This document shows positions 50,272-60,173 of a DNA stretch of 64,000 nt, in pieces (position 1 is the first letter of the stretch; every line of letters begins with the position of its first letter). The stretch comes from Flavobacterium akiainvivens (GTDB lineage: Bacteria > Bacteroidota > Bacteroidia > Flavobacteriales > Flavobacteriaceae). The stretch covers positions 2,240,653-2,304,652 of the forward strand of contig NZ_LIYD01000005.1 of NCBI RefSeq assembly GCF_001278115.1, in the 5' to 3' direction. The notes below the pieces were generated by a model, which was not told the DNA's origin, searched no databases, and worked only from the letters and a program-made list of their open reading frames with translations. The position numbers were made by a program, and so were the translations under genes.

Positions 50272-51558
50272 TTAGTTAGTCAGTGCAACCTCTTCCCTCT
50301 CTATCTTTTTAGTGTAATATCCTATTATAAAAGCAAAAATATTTACGGCAAAAAACAGATAGATAACATTTTGGTAATAAAACCCAAACATTGTTTCCGT
50401 TATTCCAACAAGATTAAAAAACAAAATATTGGATAAAAAAATGTATGCCATATTACGGCTAGAATTCCATATTTTTTTAATTATCCTAATAATATAATAT
50501 TGAATTATTGTAAACAAAACTACACCTACATATCCATTATCATAAGTTAACGAAAGTATTGTATTATGGGGGTGTACATATTGTGAATTCTCTTTTGAAC
50601 CAAAAATATACTCCCATTCCAAAGACCTTCCTGACACATAATGGCCATATTCTCCATAACCAAAGATATGCTGGCTTTTAAAAGTAAGAAATTCTGAAAC
50701 CGCAGGAAGCCATATTAAAAGACGACCATTACCTGTTAGCAAATCTTCAGATGACCGGGAAACCGATGCACCATAGCTTGTTGTGGCCAAAAAATTTAAA
50801 ACCCATATTACAATAAAGGGCCCTATAAATCCCAGTAAAGGAATTATCCATAAAAATCTTGGAGACTTGGACTTTGCATAAAAAAATTTTATTAAACAAA
50901 AAATAATTAACGCATAAAATATTGGTCCGCGGCTATCAGTTAGTAAAAGGGTAAAAATACAGGCAATAATACCATACAAAAATGTTTTTTTGTATATTTT
51001 AATTATTCCCCACCCCACGAAACTAATAACTAATAAAATGCCTATCAACGAACCATATGCATTAATACCCGCAACTAACGGAAACCTTACCCTATCCACA
51101 GAAATACCAAAATATGAAAGCATAAGTGTTTTCCCTATCGATTCTTCATCGTATGGGCCTTTAAAGCCTATTAGGTACATTACAATATTTAAAACAATAA
51201 ATAAAATAATAGGTTTATAGACTGTATTGACAAATGCATATAATGCACCTTTATTTATATTTCTGTAAATTTGTATAGTAAAGGCAAAAATAAACGAAAG
51301 AAACGTTAAAACCTTAAATACTTTATATAATTCAGTCGATTTTTCCCAACCAGAAGTGAGTATTCCAAATGAAACTAAAAATGCAAGCATTAAAGGTAAG
51401 ATTATAGGCTTGAACATTCTAGAATCCCATTTAACTACATCTCTAAATCCAACCAAAAGAAAAAGAATAATAGGCAATACCCTTAGGACACTTCCGTTTG
51501 GAATAGCATCATAATTAACTAAGAGCGAGAAAATTGCCATTGAAAAAAGCGTATCCAT
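50272..51558 (-). CDS. O-antigen polymerase/ligase-like protein (Wzy)
   Basis: 428 residues, about eleven hydrophobic helices, one large periplasmic loop (about 295-345) with DLLTGNGRLLIWLPAV and HPHNTILSLTYDNGYVGV, a Wzy_C-like signature. As the only such protein with Wzx present, it is the likely repeat-unit polymerase. High A+T and divergent sequence, as usual for Wzy. Confidence 0.85.
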   Translation of the reverse strand: MDTLFSMAIFSLLVNYDAIPNGSVLRVLPIILFLLVGFRDVVKWDSRMFKPIILPLMLAFLVSFGILTSGWEKSTELYKVFKVLTFLSFIFAFTIQIYRNINKGALYAFVNTVYKPIILFIVLNIVMYLIGFKGPYDEESIGKTLMLSYFGISVDRVRFPLVAGINAYGSLIGILLVISFVGWGIIKIYKKTFLYGIIACIFTLLLTDSRGPIFYALIIFCLIKFFYAKSKSPRFLWIIPLLGFIGPFIVIWVLNFLATTSYGASVSRSSEDLLTGNGRLLIWLPAVSEFLTFKSQHIFGYGEYGHYVSGRSLEWEYIFGSKENSQYVHPHNTILSLTYDNGYVGVVLFTIIQYYIIRIIKKIWNSSRNMAYIFLSNILFFNLVGITETMFGFYYQNVIYLFFAVNIFAFIIGYYTKKIEREEVALTN

Positions 51559-51609
51559 TTATTTACAAATTACTATAAATTTTTCTCATCAAAACTTTTC
51601 TTACCTAAT

Positions 51610-52428
51610 TTACATCTTGTTAAAAAAAGATGCTTTTATCCAAAACTTAAAAAAGCTAAAACTTTTTCTATAATTAATTTTCTCTCTCTTCATTTTATCA
51701 AGCATAGTATTTATATACTCATGATGATCAATTTGATTAAGAAGGGTATTTTTATGATTTTTATTCATTATTCCAGAATCATTATTTCCATGCCTTCTGT
51801 AATAAGTAAGCGGATTTGGCAAACTTTTAGTTTCTCCATAATAAGGAGACAGCCTTGAAACCCTAACATCTGGCCAAACACGCCAAAAATTATCTTTTAC
51901 AATGGGCAACATCTTTGAGAGATAACCTCTTGAAAAAGACATTGTACTAGTAGGATTAAAAAAAGCAGTATAGTTTTTTTTGCGGTAAAGCGTTTTGTAA
52001 TCTATATTTTTTACACTGTAGTCTACTATCCTTGTTATTTTGCCATCTATATATTCATTATAAGCATGCTGTAAAAAAACTAAATTATTATTCCTTTCAA
52101 ACTCTTCTTTTACAGTTTTGATTTTATCTTTATCAAAAAAATCATCACTATCCAGCAAACAAATAATATCTCCGGTTGATTCTTTAAAAGATATATTTAT
52201 GGCATTTGCTTGATTAAAGGCAGGCTTTTCACCAAAGTTGGTGTTACTGATTATCTTAACAAAACTATACTTTGAAGCTATTTCTATCGAGTCATCAGAT
52301 GAGCCATCATCATATAAAATAACCTCATCTGCTTTTACAGATTGAGCCTCTAAAGAATCCAGGCATTCTTTAAGATACCTGCCATAATTATAATTATTTA
52401 TCAGAACACTTACTTTCATAAACATCAA
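51610..52428 (-). CDS. Glycosyltransferase family 2
   Basis: 272 residues, GT-A fold. VSVLINNYNYGRYLKECLDS (about 6-25), ADEVILYDDGSSDDS (nucleotide-sugar Asp), and the metal-binding ICLLDSDDFFD (DxD about 90-96). Start overlaps the acetyltransferase stop by four bases (ATGA type), so coupled. Sugar specificity unknown. A second ATG three codons in is equally possible as start. Confidence 0.9.
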   Translation of the reverse strand: MMFMKVSVLINNYNYGRYLKECLDSLEAQSVKADEVILYDDGSSDDSIEIASKYSFVKIISNTNFGEKPAFNQANAINISFKESTGDIICLLDSDDFFDKDKIKTVKEEFERNNNLVFLQHAYNEYIDGKITRIVDYSVKNIDYKTLYRKKNYTAFFNPTSTMSFSRGYLSKMLPIVKDNFWRVWPDVRVSRLSPYYGETKSLPNPLTYYRRHGNNDSGIMNKNHKNTLLNQIDHHEYINTMLDKMKREKINYRKSFSFFKFWIKASFFNKM

Positions 52429-52943
52429 TTACTCGTTAAATTAGTTTTAGGTTTAGAAACTGCAGGGTTACCATATGCAATAGAATTGTCAGGAATAGAC
52501 TTTGTTACTATGGATCCAGCACCAATAGTAACATTATTGCCTATTAAAACATCGCCTATAATTACGGTATGCCCGCCAATTTCAACATTATCACCTATCT
52601 TAGGGCAAGGCGAATTTGCATATTTGTTCCCTATAGTTGTGGTTTGCCTTAAAAGTGCATTTTTACCTATTATTACAGCTTTATTTATAATAAGCCCCTC
52701 TCCATGCCAAACTTGCAGGCCAACCCCTATATGCGACTCTTCATGAATCTCAACTCCCATAATCCATACAAATATAATATGGTATAATTTTATAATTGGG
52801 AAGGCTAATAACTTACATAAAAAGTTTCTTTTGGAGAATTTGTAAGCATAATGTGCTATTCTGTAGCTTACAACAATATATTTACCTTTACGATTTCTCC
52901 CATTAGCTTTGATATCCTTTTTTAAATCACTTAATAGCCCCAT
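52425..52943 (-). CDS. Serine acetyltransferase-like hexapeptide acetyltransferase
   Basis: 172 residues. N-terminal helices then left-handed β-helix hexapeptide repeats (IGVGLQVWHGEGLIINKAVIIGKNALLR, IGDNVEIGGHTVIIGDVLIGNNVTIGAGSIVTKSIPDNSIAYGNPAV). The CysE-like end lacks the N-terminal CysE domain, so it more likely O-acetylates a sugar in this locus than makes O-acetylserine. Confidence 0.88.
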   Translation of the reverse strand: MGLLSDLKKDIKANGRNRKGKYIVVSYRIAHYAYKFSKRNFLCKLLAFPIIKLYHIIFVWIMGVEIHEESHIGVGLQVWHGEGLIINKAVIIGKNALLRQTTTIGNKYANSPCPKIGDNVEIGGHTVIIGDVLIGNNVTIGAGSIVTKSIPDNSIAYGNPAVSKPKTNLTSN

Positions 52944-52955
52944 AGTAAAGAATCG

Positions 52956-54238
52956 TTAGTAATTTTGTTTTAAGATATATCTCCTTTTAAATATTCCGGC
53001 CATAAGTTTTAATCTTTGCTTTAGACCCAGCTTTTTTAATACTGGATAACCTGCAACATCGTTGAGCAACATATTTATATAGTCTGATGCTTTACCATCT
53101 ATTGAATTGCCTATATGAAGAGCCAAGAAATTTGATTGGGTTTCTTCATTCTTATTTTTTAGAATAGACTCTACTGCTTGTTTTAACTCATTTCTGTTTG
53201 TTGCATAATAAAACATTTTATTGTCTGCTTCAAACTTGTAATGCATATTCTCACCATGCGGATTATAATAAATTGCAAATCTGCCCAGGCATATAGCCTC
53301 TGTAAGTAAAGCACTAAATCTGGAAACAAGTATAGACGATTCTTTTATAAGATCATGCACTAAAAGAGCATTCGACCTTACAACATTATAGTTTTCCAGG
53401 TTACCTTTATCTCGGGGGTGCTGAGAAATTTTATAATCGACACCTGTTTCATTAGAAACAGACACAACATCTTCTACCCAACTATCTCTGGCTTCTTCAA
53501 AAATACCATAAGTAAAATTAACATTTACTGACATTTGATCTTTTTCAGGCAACGTCTCAGGCTTTAAATTTTCAAATCTTGGATTACCTATTACTGCACA
53601 AATTATACCTCTTACATCTATATTAGAAAGTGTAGAAACTCCCTGAAAAACAGGAAAACTACAATGTTTCATCTTTTTATATATAGGATTAAAATCAATA
53701 CTTGATTCCTGTATACAAACTGTATTTTTACCCTTAGTCAAAAAATCACAATTCAATTTTTGTTCAATCATTCCCCAATCATTCCCTAATACAAGTAATG
53801 AGAACCTATCAATGTTATCTATCCCATGCTTTATAGCAACTGCTTCATATCCTAATTTATGTGCAACATCTTTTGCATTCTCGTGGGCTTTGCAGAAAAG
53901 CTCATAGTCATATTTTGGCTTTTTTTCAAATAATGGCACAAAAGAGTTTACAATAGTATCATTAGAAGTAAAAAAACATAAATTATTTTGCTTTACCTCA
54001 GTTACCTTCGTCTCTCCAAAAATTTTATATTCATAATTATTTACAAAATGAGGATAATCCTTTGAAAAGTCATTAAAAAGCCCTTCTTCAATATAAAGAC
54101 AGCTTATATCAAGAATATTGTCTAAAAAAAATATGAACTAAGACCCGGCGCATACCAAAATGCACATTGATTGTGTCTATCTTCATTAAGAATTTTAATT
54201 GCCGACAGTATATTATCTTTAAAGAAAATAACATTCAT
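52956..54238 (-). pseudogene. Glycosyltransferase-like (GT-B) gene broken at a homopolymer
   Basis: The ATG at 54238, two bases after the wzx stop, opens a frame of 38 codons that stops at 54122 in a run of eight T (plus A-run 54124-54131). One more T would carry it without a stop into the long frame (YFFLDNILDISCLYIEEGLF... through VPLFEKKPKY) that ends at 52956, giving about 428 residues. The long part alone could start at a GTG at 53939. It shows SQHPRDKGN, LLVHDLIKESSILVSRFSALLTEAICLGRFAIYYNPHGE, a GT-B C-terminal pattern like CDP-glycerol/polysialyl-type transferases. Pseudogene, slippage-expressed gene or sequencing error. Confidence 0.65.
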
Positions 54239-54240
54239 AA

Positions 54241-55686
54241 TTAATTATAGATAAAATTTATAACAATAAAATATAAAACCATTATACTAAAAGGTATTAA
54301 ACCCGCCTTTAATTCAAATTCCCAGAACTTTACTTTTATTGACCTGTATGAATAAAGAGCTGCATACCAAGAATAGAATCCCAGATAACCTGCAAGCATT
54401 GCTAAAGGTATAGCATATAAATCAATAAGTGGCATAAGTAAAACAGCTGCTACGATAAAAATTATACCCGAAATACCATCTGCAACATGAGAAATAATAT
54501 GATTCGTGGTTATATATAATTGTATATGCATTGCCCCATATCTATGTACAAAATAAGCAACAACTAATAAATTCCACAGATTAATATCAATAAACTGAAC
54601 ATCACTATTTATAGCCCTTAAAAGTATATCTCCAAAAACACCTACCGTTATTGAACCTATTACAAATACCAAGTTAGACAAAAACATTCCTTTTTGGGAA
54701 CTTCTTACAAGTTCAGCTATCTTACCTTGAGACCTTAAACGAGCCAGTGAAGGTATTTTACTATAAAATGGTGCCATAGAGACATCTTTTATTTGCGATA
54801 TTAACCTTAAGGCAAGCATATAAGCTGCAATATTTGTAGCAGTACCTATTTGTGCATATAAAATACTCGTAATATTAGATAACCCGTTAGACATGAAACC
54901 CGAAAGTCCGCTTCTCCATGCCGGCTTCCAAATATCCATGAAAAAAGTTTTATCAAATTGATGATTAAAATTGAGTTTTTTAAAAACACCTTCCTCTACA
55001 TTATGGCTTAGTTTATAGTCCCTAAAAAAATTAACCAGCACCCAAAATTGATTAGCTATTACAAGACTAAGCAAAGACTTAAAAATCAACAGAAATATTA
55101 TACTGGTTAATATAGCTCCAATAGAGGTTAATGACTCCCACCTCCTGACTAATGCTATTTTATTAAGCCCTTCAAGAAAATTAGAATATATAGCTCCATT
55201 AAACTTAATGCATGAAATTATTATAATAATACCCCAAGCTATCCATGCGGCATCTTGCTTTTCCACTAATGAAATTGGTCTTATCATAGAAAGACTTCCA
55301 AACACAAGAAAAAGCAGGAAAAGTAATACTGTAAGCCTACGATAAATATATTTCATCATATGGAAAATCTTACCTAACAGCAACCAATTAGGGCCGTTTT
55401 CTAAGACAGGGGTATTATCTGTAAATGTCTTTATGTCAGTGGCGCCGCCCATAGCATAAGATATAACCCTAATGAAGGTCATCCTAAACCCCATATCCGC
55501 AAGACTCTGTAAAGATATAACCGTAGCAAACAAATACCAAAGAGCAACTTCTCCTTCAGAAAATTGTTTAAGTATGAGCGGAAGTATTATAAATAAGCTT
55601 AATGTTCTTGTAGAATAGCTTAGCCATGTATTAAATGTAGGCGAATTCCACAAGCGCAAAACTAACTTATTATGACTTAGACTCAT
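54241..55686 (-). CDS. Oligosaccharide flippase Wzx
   Basis: 481 residues, 12-14 hydrophobic helices with few charged residues, the MATE/MVF-like polysaccharide flippase pattern (LRLWNSPTFNTWLSYSTRTLSLFIILPLILKQF at the N-terminus, ATNIAAYMLALRLISQ in the middle). Moves lipid-linked repeat units across the inner membrane for Wzy. Overlaps the neighbouring dehydrogenase gene by 4 bases. Confidence 0.85.
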   Translation of the reverse strand: MSLSHNKLVLRLWNSPTFNTWLSYSTRTLSLFIILPLILKQFSEGEVALWYLFATVISLQSLADMGFRMTFIRVISYAMGGATDIKTFTDNTPVLENGPNWLLLGKIFHMMKYIYRRLTVLLFLLFLVFGSLSMIRPISLVEKQDAAWIAWGIIIIISCIKFNGAIYSNFLEGLNKIALVRRWESLTSIGAILTSIIFLLIFKSLLSLVIANQFWVLVNFFRDYKLSHNVEEGVFKKLNFNHQFDKTFFMDIWKPAWRSGLSGFMSNGLSNITSILYAQIGTATNIAAYMLALRLISQIKDVSMAPFYSKIPSLARLRSQGKIAELVRSSQKGMFLSNLVFVIGSITVGVFGDILLRAINSDVQFIDINLWNLLVVAYFVHRYGAMHIQLYITTNHIISHVADGISGIIFIVAAVLLMPLIDLYAIPLAMLAGYLGFYSWYAALYSYRSIKVKFWEFELKAGLIPFSIMVLYFIVINFIYN

Positions 55687-56645
55687 ATTGCTGTGCTATT
55701 TTTATCGGACTCTTCGTTAATCATTTCAATAAGGTTTTCTACAGCCATCGTTCCCTGCCTTACTACACTTTGATAAGTACGCGAACCTACATGCGGGGTT
55801 ATAATTACATTATCAATACCTAATAGCTTTTCGCCTTTTTCAACAGGTTCAACGGCAAGCACATCAGCAAGGTAGCCTCTAAGTTTTCCCTCTTTCAAAC
55901 CTTCAATAACGGCATCTGTATCTATAAGCATCCCTCTGGAAGTATTTACAAGTACAGGTTGTTTTTTAATTTTTTCAAATATTACGTCCCTGTTAATCAT
56001 TTTTTCACTTTGAGGAGTATGAGGCAGGTGAAGGCTTATATAATCAGCCTGGGTGTATATATTATTAATGTCGTCAGTAAAAACCACATCAGAGTATTGA
56101 GATAAAAAATCTTCATTCTTAAAAATATCAAAAGCAATAACATTTAAACCTAATGCCAATGCTTTTTTAGCAAGTTCTTTACCTATTGCACCAAGGCCAA
56201 CAATACCTAATGTATGGCCGGCAAGTTCATTGCCGGTTACCCTTTTCCAGCTTCCCTGCTGCACCGTTTGATATTGTGTGTGTATGTTTTTTTCGAATGT
56301 AAACAGAAGTGCCAATACATGTTCTGAGACTGACGACTGATTTACGCCGGGGCAGTTTTTAACTGGTAATCCCAATTTTTGAGCAGCTTTCAGGTCTATC
56401 CTGTCAAGCCCTACACCATATTTAGAAATATAGCGTAGCCGCCCTTCTTTTCCTCTCGTTAAAACCTGTTCAGTATATTCATCATCTCCACAAATAACAG
56501 CATCGTAGTTACCTATAATAGGTAATAAAACTTCTTCGGTTACGGGCCCCCTTAGCCTGTCTACATCAAAGCCTTGTTTTTCTAAAAGTTCATGATGGTA
56601 TCCAGGAGTATCCTGAAATGAAGTGGAAGTAAGCAATATTTTCAT
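55683..56645 (-). CDS. D-2-hydroxyacid dehydrogenase (phosphoglycerate dehydrogenase-like)
   Basis: 320 residues. NAD motif GHTLGIVGLGAIGKELAKKA (about 143-162), SVSEHVLALLF, catalytic Arg in NTSRGMLIDT, Glu in DVLAVEPVE and His in TPHVGSRT. Belongs to the 2-hydroxyacid dehydrogenase superfamily. Since a SerA would be elsewhere, its place here suggests oxidation of a locus-specific hydroxyacid (or sugar acid) to a keto acid, or the reverse. Confidence 0.85.
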   Translation of the reverse strand: MKILLTSTSFQDTPGYHHELLEKQGFDVDRLRGPVTEEVLLPIIGNYDAVICGDDEYTEQVLTRGKEGRLRYISKYGVGLDRIDLKAAQKLGLPVKNCPGVNQSSVSEHVLALLFTFEKNIHTQYQTVQQGSWKRVTGNELAGHTLGIVGLGAIGKELAKKALALGLNVIAFDIFKNEDFLSQYSDVVFTDDINNIYTQADYISLHLPHTPQSEKMINRDVIFEKIKKQPVLVNTSRGMLIDTDAVIEGLKEGKLRGYLADVLAVEPVEKGEKLLGIDNVIITPHVGSRTYQSVVRQGTMAVENLIEMINEESDKNSTAI

Positions 56646-56693
56646 GGTGGTAAGTAAATCGTATTAAACAGTACAGTAAGCCTGTATTAAGGT

Positions 56694-57350
56694 TTATTTA
56701 TCTTCATTTATTTTTTGTATAACAGCATCAAGTTCTGTCATATCTTTTATGCGGTAGCCAGTGTATTCTTCAAAAAGGTGTTGTGCTTCGGCAGTTTCCC
56801 TTAAAATAAAAGTAATATCATTTGCTATTGCGGCATTATAATCAGCCAAAGCATCGCCAACAAAAATACACGCCTCTGCCGGGATATTTTCTTCTGCTAA
56901 TATTTTCTTAACCCAATAATCTTTCTTTTCAGGAGACCCATATATTCCTTTAAAAAAATGGTTCATACCACGCTGCTCAAGTATAGGCTTGATTTCTACA
57001 GTAGGAGTACCGGTTATTATATATTTTATATATTGGTCAGAATGGGTTAAAAAATCTAATGCCCCTGTTACCTCTTCGGCATTTATTACACCTTCCATAG
57101 AAAGTGTACTGAACAAATTTGCCAATTCAGTAATCTTATCATCAGTTAGCTCTTCGCCAAGCCATTCTCCATTCCAGATTTTAATTTTCTCAAATCGAGA
57201 TACACCTCCGTTTGCATTATGAAAATCTACTACCCTTTGGGCAAAATCTTCACCCTTGTGGAGATACATTTTTCGAAAAGCCTCAGTTTTAACATTTACA
57301 GATTCTGCAAGAACACCGTCAAAGTCAAAAAAAATATATTGTACTTTCAT
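56694..57350 (-). CDS. HAD-family phosphatase
   Basis: 218 residues. Motif I FFDFDGVLAES (catalytic Asp pair), motif II ITGTP (Thr), Lys in motif III KKDYWVKK, motif IV CIFVGDALADYNAA. A helical cap between I and II (about 15-85) points to a small phosphorylated metabolite. Part of the seven-gene module 55683-60844, where a phosphatase step would resemble KdsC or NanP-type dephosphorylation of a sugar acid phosphate. Confidence 0.87.
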   Translation of the reverse strand: MKVQYIFFDFDGVLAESVNVKTEAFRKMYLHKGEDFAQRVVDFHNANGGVSRFEKIKIWNGEWLGEELTDDKITELANLFSTLSMEGVINAEEVTGALDFLTHSDQYIKYIITGTPTVEIKPILEQRGMNHFFKGIYGSPEKKDYWVKKILAEENIPAEACIFVGDALADYNAAIANDITFILRETAEAQHLFEEYTGYRIKDMTELDAVIQKINEDK

Positions 57351-57365
57351 ACTAAAATTTAGATA

Positions 57366-58061
57366 TTAATCTGTTATCCAAACTAATCCTTCATATTCCT
57401 GTGCAATTTTAAGCATAGGATATGCCGTAGGATTATCAGAATACAATTCGTTTATAACCTTATGCTTATTGTTGCCTTTTGTTAGCACTGCAATATTAGC
57501 AGCATTAAGTAAAACAGGGTATGTTAATGTTATCCTCACCGTATTAAGACTGGGAACGACATTAGCTACCACATATTTATTGCTCTCAAGTAAAGCATCC
57601 GTTTCCGGAAAAAGTGATGCCGTATGCCCATCATCTCCTAAGCCAAGAAAGATGTAGTCAAACTGAGGAAATCCGCTAACCACCGGTAAATTTTCAACAA
57701 GCAACTGCTCATACGCTTCAGCAGAAGCTTGTGCACCAAGCTCATCATTATACATCGCAAAAGACGCTGATGGTATTTTCTCTAAAAAAACTTGTGAGAT
57801 ATTACCATAATTATTCTGCGGGTCATTAACAGGCACACATCGTTCATCTACCATATAAAAAGCATAGCGCCCCCAGTCAAGCCCACTTTCTTTTAACAGG
57901 TTAAGCACCGGCAATGGTGTACTACCGCCCGAAAGCGCCACGCTAATGGTGCCTTGTTTTTCAGCCTCAGCTTTTTTAAGCTGGGCATATATATATTTTG
58001 CCGCATCAGCAGGATAATCAGTACCTGCCTTGTAAAATACAGCTTTATTCTTGCTCATCAT
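57366..58061 (-). CDS. 6-phosphogluconolactonase / sugar-6-phosphate isomerase-like protein
   Basis: 231 residues. SVALSGGSTPLPVLNLL, YMVDERCVPVNDPQNNYGN, and FLGLGDDGHTASLFPETDAL match the 6PGL/NagB superfamily, and the second half fits 6PGL best. A pentose-phosphate gene would normally sit beside zwf; inside this glycan module it may act on a different sugar-phosphate lactone or as an isomerase. Start overlaps the epimerase stop. Confidence 0.82.
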   Translation of the reverse strand: MMSKNKAVFYKAGTDYPADAAKYIYAQLKKAEAEKQGTISVALSGGSTPLPVLNLLKESGLDWGRYAFYMVDERCVPVNDPQNNYGNISQVFLEKIPSASFAMYNDELGAQASAEAYEQLLVENLPVVSGFPQFDYIFLGLGDDGHTASLFPETDALLESNKYVVANVVPSLNTVRITLTYPVLLNAANIAVLTKGNNKHKVINELYSDNPTAYPMLKIAQEYEGLVWITD

Positions 58062-58929
58062 TATATACAGCCCTTACACATTCAAGAAGTCCTTGCCCCA
58101 TGTCAATATGTGGATTTGCAACTAACTTTTTACTTACCGAAGGATCAAATGAATAAGGCGTAAAGCGGTAATGATTGTGGTAACCACTTTCGTTGCAGCT
58201 AATCTCAACTTTATTGTTAAGAATTTCCTTTATCATATTAAACAGCTCTATACGCTCCATCCTTTCGGTTCCGGTAAGGATTACGTGCATGTTATCAAAT
58301 TCATTTGTTTCAATAACATCTATAGAAAGTTTTGCAGCGTCTGATGCATGTATATACTCCCTTATTTCTTTACCATCTCCTTTATGATCAATCCGCTGAT
58401 TTTTAACAGCTTCCTTTACAAGATTGTAAATATAGTTGTTATCATAATTCCTTTCAGAATATACAGACCCATATCTAAGAATAGTAAAATTAAGGTTATA
58501 CTTTTTATAGTATTCTTCAACTATTTTTTCAGAAGCAAGCTTACTTATTCCATAAAAAGAACCTTTATTACTTACTGCATAGGCGCTGCTTGCATATACA
58601 AATTTAGTAACATTGTGCTTAAGGCATGCGTCAATAATGTACATATTGCCTAATACATTAAGCTGCATAGTAGTAAGGGGATCTTTTACAGCCCTGTCCA
58701 GGTTAGCAAAACCTGCAAGGTTATAAACAACATCAAATCTGTCAGATTCAAAAACCTTATCTACATTTTCCTTACTGCCAATATCACATCTAAGGAAATT
58801 AACCTGCGAGGCCAGGTCGCTTTTATCATTAATATCGGCAACAGTAACCTGATAGCCTCTTTGTAACAGCTCTTTAACCAGATAGTATCCTAAAAAGCCA
58901 AAACCTCCAAAAATCAAAACTTTTCTCAT
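58045..58929 (-). CDS. NAD-dependent epimerase/dehydratase
   Basis: 294 residues, extended SDR. GGFGFLGYYLVKELL (about 8-22), VTVADIND, YASSAYAVSNKGSFYGISKLASE (S-Y-K triad), LRYGSVYSERN. Substrate likely a nucleotide-activated or phosphorylated sugar. The typical GxxGxxG is present as GGFGFLG. Overlaps the 6PGL-like gene by 17 bases. Confidence 0.88.
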   Translation of the reverse strand: MRKVLIFGGFGFLGYYLVKELLQRGYQVTVADINDKSDLASQVNFLRCDIGSKENVDKVFESDRFDVVYNLAGFANLDRAVKDPLTTMQLNVLGNMYIIDACLKHNVTKFVYASSAYAVSNKGSFYGISKLASEKIVEEYYKKYNLNFTILRYGSVYSERNYDNNYIYNLVKEAVKNQRIDHKGDGKEIREYIHASDAAKLSIDVIETNEFDNMHVILTGTERMERIELFNMIKEILNNKVEISCNESGYHNHYRFTPYSFDPSVSKKLVANPHIDMGQGLLECVRAVYNDEQE

Positions 58930-58948
58930 GGCTGGTGCTTAGATAATA

Positions 58949-59734
58949 TTAAAGTTTACTTTTTAATGCCTTCATTTCTTCACGGGCTTTGTCTCCAAGG
59001 AAGAAAAAGTCAAGGCTAAAAGCAAGGAAAGAATAACCTTTGCTTACTTTTTCAAGGGTCTTTTCGTGATTAGAATCAATTACATGAAACCCAAGAGGCT
59101 TGCCCATTTTTTTTGTTATCTCATCTATACGCGCCAGTGCTTCTTTCACATCATCACGGTCATATTCTCCGGGATAACCCATAGAAGCAGAAAGGTCATA
59201 AGGCCCTATTATTATACCGTCAATACCCGGAACAGAAAGTATCTCCTCTAAGTTATTAACAGAGTCTATATGCTCAATTTGTGCAATTACAACAATTTCG
59301 TTTTTAACCCATTCTTGATAAGTGTCAAAAGCAGTTCCATACTTTTGTGCCCTGTTCAGGCCTACTCCCCTTGTACCTACAGGTGGGTATTTAGCAAAGC
59401 TAACTGCCTGGGCTGCTTCTTCTTTATTTCTTACAGTTGGCACAATAATACCATCAGCCCCTGCATCAAGAACCCTTTTAATAACAACCTCTTCATTTTT
59501 GCTAACCCTTACAAGGGCCTGCATGCCATTTCCCTGTATATGGCCAATCATGTTAATAACACCCTCAATACCTATAGCAGCATGCTCTATATCAAGCGTT
59601 AGCCATTCAAAGCCAGCCGTGCCTAATATTTCTACTACAGACTGATGAGGTATTGTAAGCCATGAACCTAAGGAAAGTTCATTATTTTGCAATTTTTGCT
59701 TTAGCGGAGACCTATTATGAGAAAAGTTTTTCAT
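58949..59734 (-). CDS. HpcH/HpaI family class II (metal) pyruvate aldolase
   Basis: About 261 residues from the ATG at 59734 (MKNFSHNRSPLKQKL); a start at 59746 adds four. The HpcH/HpaI barrel has WLTLDIEHAAIG, LVRVSKNEEVVIKRVLDAGADGIIVPTV, PPVGTRGVG (substrate Arg), and the metal pair Glu in AQIEHIDSV and Asp in GPYDLSASMG. Family reactions condense pyruvate with an aldehyde, or cleave the product. In this module, between an epimerase and YhcH, it could form a 3-deoxy-2-ulosonic acid. The start overlaps the YhcH gene by 20 bases. Confidence 0.88.
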   Translation of the reverse strand: MKNFSHNRSPLKQKLQNNELSLGSWLTIPHQSVVEILGTAGFEWLTLDIEHAAIGIEGVINMIGHIQGNGMQALVRVSKNEEVVIKRVLDAGADGIIVPTVRNKEEAAQAVSFAKYPPVGTRGVGLNRAQKYGTAFDTYQEWVKNEIVVIAQIEHIDSVNNLEEILSVPGIDGIIIGPYDLSASMGYPGEYDRDDVKEALARIDEITKKMGKPLGFHVIDSNHEKTLEKVSKGYSFLAFSLDFFFLGDKAREEMKALKSKL

Positions 59735-60173
59735 CGACTTTAACAACTATTTTTTTTATGGTTTCAGGTTTATTTACTGCAAACTGAGGATGGTGAATAT
59801 CATTTGGAAAAAATATTGCCATAAATCCCGGCCTAAGAGTAACTTCAGTAAAGGCAGGTGCTACAGGCTTGTAAAACTGGCAGTCTGTTTCAGCATCATA
59901 AGCTTCTATAATTTCAACAGAAGCAGCATCGTATATTTTTATATGCTCTGCCCCCGAGTACACTATCTGAATATCAACTTCTTTGCGGTGAGACTCTATA
60001 ACAGTAGAATTTTCTTTAGTATCATAACTCATAACTTTAAAATAGTAGTTGTCATGATCTTTATAAACTCCATTTGTTGTGTCTTTGCTATAGTTTTCAA
60101 GTTCTTTAAAAAGTTCAGCAAATAGAGGTTTTTTAAAATACAATGGCCAGTTTTCAATCTTATCTATAATCAT
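59715..60173 (-). CDS. YhcH/YjgK/YiaL (DUF386) family protein
   Basis: 152 residues, cupin-like β-sandwich. Metal site residues appear in TVIESHRKEVDIQIV (His/Glu) and FFPNDIHHPQFA (Asp, His). E. coli YhcH is an N-acetylneuraminate anomerase; other members are of unknown function. Here it directly precedes the CMP-transferase-like gene and follows the aldolase gene, so an anomerase for the ulosonic acid is a good hypothesis. It overlaps the CMP-transferase gene by 4 bases. Confidence 0.88.
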   Translation of the reverse strand: MIIDKIENWPLYFKKPLFAELFKELENYSKDTTNGVYKDHDNYYFKVMSYDTKENSTVIESHRKEVDIQIVYSGAEHIKIYDAASVEIIEAYDAETDCQFYKPVAPAFTEVTLRPGFMAIFFPNDIHHPQFAVNKPETIKKIVVKVDEKLFS

